A stretch of DNA of 64,000 nt, taken from Flaviflexus massiliensis. GTDB taxonomy: Bacteria; Actinomycetota; Actinomycetes; Actinomycetales; Actinomycetaceae. Location: the NCBI RefSeq assembly GCF_001375495.1, contig NZ_LN831057.1, positions 62,001 to 126,000 of the forward strand, read 5' to 3'. Positions 62,722 to 64,000 of the stretch are shown one piece after another; within the stretch, counting starts at the first letter, position 1, and every line of letters starts with the position of its first letter. The notes below the pieces were generated by a model, which worked only from the letters and a program-made list of their open reading frames with translations, made no database searches and had not been told where the DNA came from. Both the position numbers and the translations under genes were made by a program.

Positions 62722-64000
62722 GTGTTTGCATCACTTTCTGATCGGATAACCGGTTCTTTTAAGCAGCTGCGCGGCAAGGGCCGCCTCTCCGAGGCGGACG
62801 TTGACGGTACCATCCGGGAAATTAGGCGCGCCCTGCTCGAAGCGGACGTTGCCCTGCCGGTGGTCCGACAGTTCACTGCCGCGGTCCGTGAGAAGTCCGT
62901 TTCTGCTCTCGCCTCCCAAGCGCTGAACCCCGCCCAGCAGGTCATCAAGATCGTCAACGACGAACTGATCGAGATCCTCGGTGGCGACAGCCGCGAACTC
63001 AACTTTGCTTCCACCCCGCCCACGGTGATCATGTTGGCGGGTCTGCAGGGTGCCGGTAAGACCACCCTCGCGGGCAAGCTCGGCAAGTGGCTGAAAGAGA
63101 AGGACAATAAAGTTCTCCTCATCGCCTCCGACCTCCAGCGCCCCAACGCCGTCAACCAGCTCCAAATCGTTGGTGAGCGAGCGGGTGTGGACGTGTGGGC
63201 CCCCGAACCCGGCAACGGCGTGGGAGACCCCGTTCAGGTGGCACGTGACGGTGTTGCTCACGCACGCGCCAACTACTACAACATTGTCATCGTCGATACG
63301 GCAGGTCGCCTCGGAATCGACGAGGAGATGATGGAGCAGGCCCGCAACATCCGTGACGCGGTGAAGCCCGATGAGACTCTGTTCGTCCTGGATGCGATGA
63401 TAGGTCAGGACGCCGTCCAAACCTCGATCGCCTTCCGTGACGGTGTCGGATTCACCGGTGTCGTCCTGTCGAAGCTCGATGGTGATGCTCGCGGTGGTGC
63501 CGCACTCTCTGTTCGTGGCGTGACCGGAGTTCCGGTGCTGTTTGCCTCCACGGGCGAGAAGCTTGACGACTTCGAGCGCTTCCATGCGGACCGCATGGCC
63601 TCCCGCATCCTCGACATGGGTGACGTCTTAACCCTCATCGAGCAGGCCCAGAAAGCCTACGACGAGGAAGAGGCCGAAGAGCTCGCGGAGAAGATGGCGG
63701 GCGGAACGTTCACGCTCGACGACTTCCTCGCCCAGCTGCAGCAGGTCCGGAAAATGGGCTCGATGAAGAAAATGCTGGGCATGATGCCCGGCATGGGCCA
63801 GTTCCGTGACCAGCTCGAAAACTTTGACGAACGCGAAGTGGACCGCGTCGAGGCCATGATCCGTTCCATGACGCCCCAGGAACGGAAGGATCCGAAGATC
63901 CTCAACGGTTCACGCCGGCTCCGCATCGCCAAGGGTTCCGGCACGACCGTGCAGGAAGTCAACTCGCTCATGGACCGGTTCGAGAAGGCCAAGATCATGA
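62722..64000 (+). CDS. ffh: signal recognition particle protein Ffh (3' end outside window)
   Basis: 426 residues visible. N domain, then G-L-Q-G-A-G-K-T-T (107-115), D-T-A-G-R-L and S-K-L-D-G-D-A-R-G-G, then the Met-rich M domain (M-G-S-M-K-K-M-L-G-M-M-P-G-M). GTG start with AGGAA upstream. Binds signal sequences and, with 4.5S RNA, targets ribosomes to FtsY. Confidence 0.97.
   Translation, partial: MFASLSDRITGSFKQLRGKGRLSEADVDGTIREIRRALLEADVALPVVRQFTAAVREKSVSALASQALNPAQQVIKIVNDELIEILGGDSRELNFASTPPTVIMLAGLQGAGKTTLAGKLGKWLKEKDNKVLLIASDLQRPNAVNQLQIVGERAGVDVWAPEPGNGVGDPVQVARDGVAHARANYYNIVIVDTAGRLGIDEEMMEQARNIRDAVKPDETLFVLDAMIGQDAVQTSIAFRDGVGFTGVVLSKLDGDARGGAALSVRGVTGVPVLFASTGEKLDDFERFHADRMASRILDMGDVLTLIEQAQKAYDEEEAEELAEKMAGGTFTLDDFLAQLQQVRKMGSMKKMLGMMPGMGQFRDQLENFDEREVDRVEAMIRSMTPQERKDPKILNGSRRLRIAKGSGTTVQEVNSLMDRFEKAKIM

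Overview
The window is high-GC Gram-positive (Actinobacteria) chromosome, most like an Actinomycetaceae member. The evidence is gene content: a two-subunit ClpP1P2 plus ClpX, a close homologue of the mycobacterial mycothiol-dependent nitroreductase Rv2466c, folC - DUF4233 - ndk, smc / ftsY / ffh, a DtxR/IdeR-type iron box, an ileS T-box whose layout fits translational control, and frequent GTG/TTG starts. No insertion sequence, prophage, integrase or CRISPR array was seen. Genus-level placement is not possible from the sequence alone.

Layout. 0-1.4 kb: 3' end of malQ, then a free-standing glucose-type PTS EIIB and EIIA. 1.5-8 kb: two cytoplasmic zinc peptidases (pepN, pepO) around a thioredoxin-fold reductase and a lipoprotein. 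8-11.6 kb: a small YCII-like protein, a membrane protein, and cysK-cysE preceded by a cysteine-rich leader peptide and hairpin. 11.8-16 kb: cysteine-free S14 and L32, a Zn-dehydrogenase, a frameshifted acetyltransferase, tRNA-Gly(TCC) and tRNA-Pro(TGG). 16-21 kb: tig with a long Lys/Ala tail, clpP1, clpP2, clpX, chorismate mutase. 21-29 kb: an ABC exporter pair (ATPase lacks an obvious start codon), fadD and valS. 29-35.5 kb: a shortened CofE-like protein, then a DtxR-boxed siderophore uptake operon in which two genes carry an in-frame stop. 35.5-39.4 kb: proC, an SDR, and a flavin reductase / HpaB-type monooxygenase pair. 39.5-43.5 kb: a GT4 glycosyltransferase whose 3' end is broken by what looks like an assembly artefact, a CDF cation exporter, a GNAT protein. 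43.6-49.5 kb: T-box, ileS, folC, DUF4233 protein, ndk. 49.7-52.1 kb: dhaKLM. 52.3-64 kb: smc, a P-loop kinase, tdh with an internally deleted kbl, ftsY, a DUF2975/HTH pair behind a 36-bp perfect palindrome, rbsK, and ffh (cut by the window end).

Functionally, housekeeping translation, proteostasis and secretion genes (tig, clp, valS, ileS, smc, ftsY, ffh) are interleaved with PTS-linked carbon use (EIIA/EIIB, DhaM), cysteine synthesis, iron uptake and threonine breakdown. Several catabolic or uptake genes are broken (acetyltransferase frameshift, FecCD TGA, siderophore-interacting-protein TAG, kbl deletion). Because a clear poly-G artefact sits at 39.7-39.9 kb, some of these lesions may be sequence errors rather than true decay.

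The most interesting regulatory signal is the cysKE leader: an SD-preceded 13-residue peptide with four Cys codons whose stop codon touches a 10-bp perfect stem, consistent with cysteine-responsive attenuation.
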